From Acidobacteriota bacterium (lineage in GTDB: Bacteria; Acidobacteriota; Vicinamibacteria; Vicinamibacterales; UBA2999): a DNA stretch of 9,076 nucleotides. Below, piece after piece: positions 6,106 to 9,076 of the stretch (positions are counted from its first letter, which is position 1; the number at the start of each line of letters is the position of its first letter). Location of the stretch: positions 1 to 9,076 of the forward strand of contig JADZBZ010000177.1 in the NCBI GenBank assembly GCA_020851835.1. The letters are read 5' to 3'. Both the position numbers and the translations under genes were made by a program. The notes under the pieces were generated by a model. It saw only the letters and a program-made list of their open reading frames with translations, searched no databases and was not told the DNA's origin.

Positions 6106-7968
6106 TCATCGAACGTCCGGCCCGCCTGGAATGGTCGTGGAAGAGGGCCGCGGCGAACGGAGGCGGCTGCCGACCGAGGGCTCGTCCCGATGGTGCAGTT
6201 CGTCGAGTCGGTCGCCGTGTGCCCGCAGGATGTCGCTACGCGTGAGGATGCCAACTGCGACATCCGGGTTGGCTCGGTCGACGACGGGCAGTCGACCCAC
6301 GTGCTGTCGCAGCATTTCGTCGGCAGCTTCTCTCAGTGGCCAGTGCCGATAAGCGACCACCGGTGGGCGGCGGACCAATTCGCCAACCGTGCAATCACTT
6401 GACCGTTCCGCCTGCAGATCGCGACGCGTTACGACACCGACCAGATGGCCGTCGTCGGTCACCACGGGGAATCCCTGATGGGTCAGGGCTGGATCGTTCC
6501 GCAGCCGCGCCCGGGCATCCGCAACCTTCTCAGCCATCCTCAACGACACCACCGGGCTCGAAGCCCAGTCCCTGACCGACTGCTGGCGGAGGTGGTCGAC
6601 CTCGTAGCCGCGGGCCACCGGAATGCCCCGTCGGGCGATCTTCTCGCTCATGATGGAGTAGCGCATGTTGAGCATGGAGATCAGATAGGCGGTGGCACAG
6701 CCACCCAGCAGCGGCAGGAGCCCGACGGGCTGGCGGGTCGTTTCAAAGGCAAAGACGACCCACGTGAGCATCGAGTGAGAGGCGCCGGTGAAGAGTGCGG
6801 CCATGCCGACCAGCGCGGCGAGGCGTGGATCCACTCCCGCGTACGGCAAGAGGACGGCGACGCCACCGCCCAACGCCGCACCAAGCGCTCCGCCGATCGT
6901 GAAGAGCGGGGCGAGTGTGCCTCCGGACGTGCCGCTGCCCAGGGCAATCGACCACGAGAGGAACTTGAGAAGGCCGAGCAGCAGCAGTCCCTGCCACGAG
7001 AGCACACCCTGGAGGAGACGGTCGATGTTGTCGTACCCGACACCCATCGTCGCCGGCTCGACCAGGCCGATGAGGCCGACCGCCATGCCTCCGATCGCCG
7101 GCCACCACATCCAATTGAGCGGCAGCCGCTCGAACATGTCTTCAACGGCGAAGACGGCGCGTGTCACGGCGACGCCCACCAGGCCCATCGCCGCGCCGAG
7201 CGCGATATAGACGGCCACGGCCAATCCGCCGGGCTGCGCGACGACGGGAAACGTGAAGACGGGATCGGCGCCCCGGAAGGAGATTCGTACCGCGGTCGCG
7301 ACCGCGGTGGCGAGCGCGACGGGAATGATCGATCGCGCGCGGAATTCGAACAGCAGCAGTTCGATGGCCAGCAGCACACCCGCCACCGGCGTCCCGAAGG
7401 TGGCGGCCATCCCGGCGGCCGCGCCGGCCGACAGCAGGATCTTCCGCTCGATGGAGGTGACCTTGACCGCCTGGCCGACCAGCGACCCGAGCGCGCCGCC
7501 CGTGGCGATGATCGGCCCTTCCGCTCCGAATGGTCCGCCGGTGCCGATGGCAATCGCGGCGGACACCGGTTTGAGGATGGTGAGCCGGGGAGGAATCCGG
7601 CTGCGATTGACCAGCACCTGCTCCATGGCTTCCGGGATCCCGTGGCCGCGAATGGCCGCCGAGCCGTATCGAGCCATGAGGCCGACGACGAGGCCGCCAA
7701 CCACGGGAGGCACGATCACCCAGGGACCCAGATGATGCCCGGCCGGGCTGGCCGGCTCCAGGGACCACCGTCCGTAGAACGACAGGTTCGTGATGAGCGC
7801 GATGAGGCGGGTGAGCACTTCGGCCACCAGCGCTGCCAGCGCGCCGAGACCCATCGCGAGGAGGCTCGTGAACAGCACGCGTCTGTCGACCGGGGGCGGC
7901 GCCTCGGTGATCCGGGCGCGTTGCAGCGTTGGAGAGAGGGATGGCGCGATCGGCAAGCCGTCCTTCAC
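6106..7968 (-). CDS. CLC-family chloride channel/transporter with tandem CBS domains
   Basis: A 620-residue inner-membrane anion transporter. Residues about 30-450 form the CLC core. They include the anion-site segment GHGIPEA (108-114), the gating-glutamate motif GPFGAEGP (145-152, Glu150), GTSGGTLAP (346-354, in place of GxFxP) and the central tyrosine Tyr437 in MRYSIMSE. Residues about 464-590 hold two CBS domains, which in relatives bind adenine nucleotides and regulate gating. A short basic, proline-rich tail follows. Aligning AGVLLAIELLLFEF (196-209) with the E. coli protein puts leucine where the proton glutamate (E203) should be. The anion-binding serine of GSGIP is histidine here. 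The start is a GTG at 7968 overlapping the marR stop as GTGA, which implies an operon and translational coupling. Whether it is a channel or an exchanger, and its ion, cannot be told from sequence alone. Confidence 0.92.
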   Translation of the reverse strand: MKDGLPIAPSLSPTLQRARITEAPPPVDRRVLFTSLLAMGLGALAALVAEVLTRLIALITNLSFYGRWSLEPASPAGHHLGPWVIVPPVVGGLVVGLMARYGSAAIRGHGIPEAMEQVLVNRSRIPPRLTILKPVSAAIAIGTGGPFGAEGPIIATGGALGSLVGQAVKVTSIERKILLSAGAAAGMAATFGTPVAGVLLAIELLLFEFRARSIIPVALATAVATAVRISFRGADPVFTFPVVAQPGGLAVAVYIALGAAMGLVGVAVTRAVFAVEDMFERLPLNWMWWPAIGGMAVGLIGLVEPATMGVGYDNIDRLLQGVLSWQGLLLLGLLKFLSWSIALGSGTSGGTLAPLFTIGGALGAALGGGVAVLLPYAGVDPRLAALVGMAALFTGASHSMLTWVVFAFETTRQPVGLLPLLGGCATAYLISMLNMRYSIMSEKIARRGIPVARGYEVDHLRQQSVRDWASSPVVSLRMAEKVADARARLRNDPALTHQGFPVVTDDGHLVGVVTRRDLQAERSSDCTVGELVRRPPVVAYRHWPLREAADEMLRQHVGRLPVVDRANPDVAVGILTRSDILRAHGDRLDELHHRDEPSVGSRLRSPRPSSTTIPGGPDVR

Positions 7969-8456
7969 GACCGGCTCCGCTCTTCGAAAAACATCGAGGG
8001 ACGTCGATCGACGGTCATTTGGTCAGCCATCACGGCGAGCGCGTGCCCGACGCTCCGCCTGACGGCTGGCGTCGTGCTGAGGATCGCCGCGATGAGCCGT
8101 TCCTGGGCAGATGGCGGGGCCGTCTTCAGCGCCTGGTGCCCTGCCGTCGTCAGTGTCAGGATTCGTCGCCGCCGGTCGCGCGCATCACGTCGGCGCTCGA
8201 CGAGCCCTCGGGCCGCCAGGCGCGCGGCGACCACCGATACCGAGCTCTGGTGGGTGAAGGTGCGGTGCGCCAGATCGTTGACGGACAGACTGTCTCCGTC
8301 TGCCAGCTGCCGAAGCACGAAGAGCTGGGCGGCCGTCAGGTTCGTCCGGCGTTCGGTCTCACGCGATGACTCGCGGAGGCCCTGAACGATTCGGCGGAGA
8401 CCATCGAGGACGCGTTGCACGTCATCGGCGGACCGTTCGAATACATTGGTTCCCAT
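7965..8456 (-). CDS. MarR-family transcriptional regulator
   Basis: A 163-residue dimeric winged-helix DNA-binding protein. An N-terminal helix (about 10-38) leads into LTAAQLFVLRQLADG (40-54) and then the helix-turn-helix SVNDLAHRTFTHQSSVSVVAARLAARGLV (58-86), with its recognition helix at about 69-83. The wing RRDARDRRRRILTLT (89-103) carries the conserved D-x-R-D-x-R pattern. A C-terminal dimerisation helix follows. Size and layout are standard for MarR. The ATG at 8456 has no Shine-Dalgarno sequence and lies ten bases after a TAGAAT box, so the mRNA may be nearly leaderless. The stop overlaps the start of the CLC gene, so the regulator and transporter are almost certainly co-transcribed. 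Autoregulation through the palindrome at 8477-8492 is likely but inferred. The inducing ligand is unknown. Confidence 0.92.
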   Translation of the reverse strand: MGTNVFERSADDVQRVLDGLRRIVQGLRESSRETERRTNLTAAQLFVLRQLADGDSLSVNDLAHRTFTHQSSVSVVAARLAARGLVERRRDARDRRRRILTLTTAGHQALKTAPPSAQERLIAAILSTTPAVRRSVGHALAVMADQMTVDRRPSMFFEERSRS

Positions 8457-8466
8457 ACATATACGA

Positions 8467-8472
8467 ATTCTA
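8467..8472 (-). promoter_or_regulatory. Candidate -10 element for marR-CLC operon
   Basis: On the minus strand TAGAAT matches the -10 consensus at five of six positions. It sits ten bases upstream of the marR ATG, so transcription would begin within a few bases of the start codon. No recognisable -35 is present 16-18 bases upstream, where the sequence is GGGGATC-like. This may mean a weak or activator-dependent promoter. Confidence 0.4.
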
Positions 8473-8476
8473 CGAC

Positions 8477-8492
8477 ATCGCGCCGTCGCGAT
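8477..8492. promoter_or_regulatory. 16-bp palindrome in the divergent marR promoter gap, operator candidate
   Basis: ATCGCG (8477-8482), CCGT (8483-8486) and CGCGAT (8487-8492) form a perfect 6-bp inverted repeat with a 4-base centre. It lies in the -10/-35 spacer of the putative marR promoter and about 33 bases before the divergent secreted-protein start. MarR dimers usually bind 16-20 bp inverted repeats in just such positions, so this is the best operator candidate in the window. The remaining gap is a pyrimidine-rich run (8493-8510) with no recognisable promoter for the plus-strand gene. Confidence 0.4.
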
Positions 8493-8524
8493 CCCCTTTC
8501 CCTCCTTCTTGCGCGTTCAATGGT

Positions 8525-9076
8525 GTGGAGCTACTCAAGACTCGCCCCATCCTGTTCGCGCTCACCCTGACCCTCTTATCCGCCGCATGGGCCGGCACCT
8601 ATGCCCAGACACCTGCCCCGCGGCCTGGCGCGAAGAAGACGCCCGCGGCCGCCAAGCGCTCCAGCCCTTCTCGGCCCGCGACTCCGGCGCCGGAGTCACC
8701 CCCACCCCAGCCTTCGCCTCCGCCGCCCACGGACGTCAGGGTCGTTACGGAATACACCCAGGGCGCGCAGGTCTCCCGGAACACCACCCTGATTCGCGGT
8801 CCCCGGCAACGGGTGGAGTTCCCCGGCATGGTGTCCCTCGACCAATGCGACCTGCGGCGCACCGTGATGCTCAACCCGGCATCGAAACGCTACCGGGTCC
8901 AGCCCTATCCGGCGCCCATGGACTCGGCGGCCGGCCACGCCCCTGACATCTTCGCGACACCTCCGTCCGCGCCGCGCCGGGGCGGCGTCATCACCCTGAC
9001 CAACACCCTGTCCGACACGCTGGAGCGTCAGATGCTCTTCGGCCTGGAGGCGCGGCACATCCACACGGTCGTCACC
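8525..9076 (+). CDS. Secreted proline-rich protein of unknown function, 5' part
   Basis: An open frame from a GTG at 8525 runs off the right edge (184 codons seen, no stop). With the initiator read as Met, residues 1-27 form a signal peptide: K5/R7, a hydrophobic LFALTLTLLSAAWA core, and a cleavage site after TYA (or AWA). Residues about 28-70 are a Pro/Ala/Lys/Arg-rich linker (PAPRPGAKKTPAAAKR, then PPPQPSPPPP). After it a folded domain begins: VRVVTEYTQGAQVSRNTTL, RGPRQRVEFPG, a D-Q-C-D-L-R-R segment, KRYRVQPYP, then GGVITLTNTLSDTLERQMLFGLEARHIHT. The style recalls uncharacterised secreted proteins I associate with Acidobacteriota, but I cannot name a family. No in-frame ATG, GTG or TTG lies between 8441 and the GTG, and no Shine-Dalgarno sequence is visible. 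The overlapping frame 8446-8946 encodes Arg/Pro-rich shadow sequence. It is divergent from marR and may share its control. Confidence 0.65.
   Translation, partial: MELLKTRPILFALTLTLLSAAWAGTYAQTPAPRPGAKKTPAAAKRSSPSRPATPAPESPPPQPSPPPPTDVRVVTEYTQGAQVSRNTTLIRGPRQRVEFPGMVSLDQCDLRRTVMLNPASKRYRVQPYPAPMDSAAGHAPDIFATPPSAPRRGGVITLTNTLSDTLERQMLFGLEARHIHTVVT

Noticed and set aside
6106..7968. Fluoride exporter (CLC-F) identity for the CLC protein
   Set aside because: There is no fluoride riboswitch in the upstream gap, and the GHGIP/GAEGP motifs plus tandem CBS domains fit general bacterial CLCs better.
6445..8385. 646-codon plus-strand open frame opposite the CLC and marR genes
   Set aside because: It spans the antisense of two clear genes, is Arg/Asp/Gly-rich, and has no motif. 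It is a GC-bias shadow despite its length.
8446..8946. 166-codon plus-strand frame overlapping the secreted-protein gene
   Set aside because: It overlaps the marR start and gives Arg/Pro/His-rich sequence without a signal peptide or domain. The frame starting at 8525 has a convincing signal peptide and domain-like strands.

Overview
The window is a GC-rich piece of bacterial chromosome. It most resembles Acidobacteriota, perhaps the Vicinamibacterales: the large receptor at the left has the CarboxypepD_reg plus TonB plug plus beta-barrel (Oar-like) architecture that is greatly expanded in that phylum. That assignment is an inference from gene style only; there is no marker gene, rRNA or tRNA here.

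Layout, left to right. Bases 1-120 are the 3' end of a gene for a DUF2249-like protein, followed by a strong GC-rich hairpin. A 210-base gap carries a plausible sigma70-type promoter whose -10 lies at the centre of an 18-bp palindrome. Next come four plus-strand genes: an Oar-like TonB-dependent outer-membrane receptor (331-3261), a HmuT-type periplasmic lipoprotein (3337-4218), a HmuU/BtuC-type permease (4215-5249, overlapping hmuT by ATGA) and a HmuV-type ATPase (5276-6061). Together they could carry a metal chelate, most likely heme, across both membranes: receptor, binding lipoprotein, permease dimer, ATPase dimer. That the receptor belongs to this pathway is inferred from its position, 75 bases upstream of hmuT on the same strand.

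A 44-base convergent gap with small competing hairpins separates this block from a minus-strand pair. This pair is a MarR-family regulator (7965-8456) followed, with a 4-base GTGA overlap, by a CLC-family anion transporter with two C-terminal CBS domains (6106-7968). The CLC keeps the gating glutamate but appears to have leucine at the proton-glutamate position and histidine at the anion-site serine. The MarR gene is divergent from a secreted, proline-rich protein of unknown function that starts at 8525 with GTG and runs off the right edge. The 68-base divergent gap holds a 16-bp perfect-arm palindrome and a near-consensus -10 for marR, a good candidate for autoregulation.

I see no CRISPR array, insertion sequence, tRNA, rRNA or clear riboswitch. 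The most notable points are the CLC active-site substitutions in a MarR-coupled operon, the Oar-like receptor next to a heme-type ABC importer, and the two operator-like palindromes at promoters.
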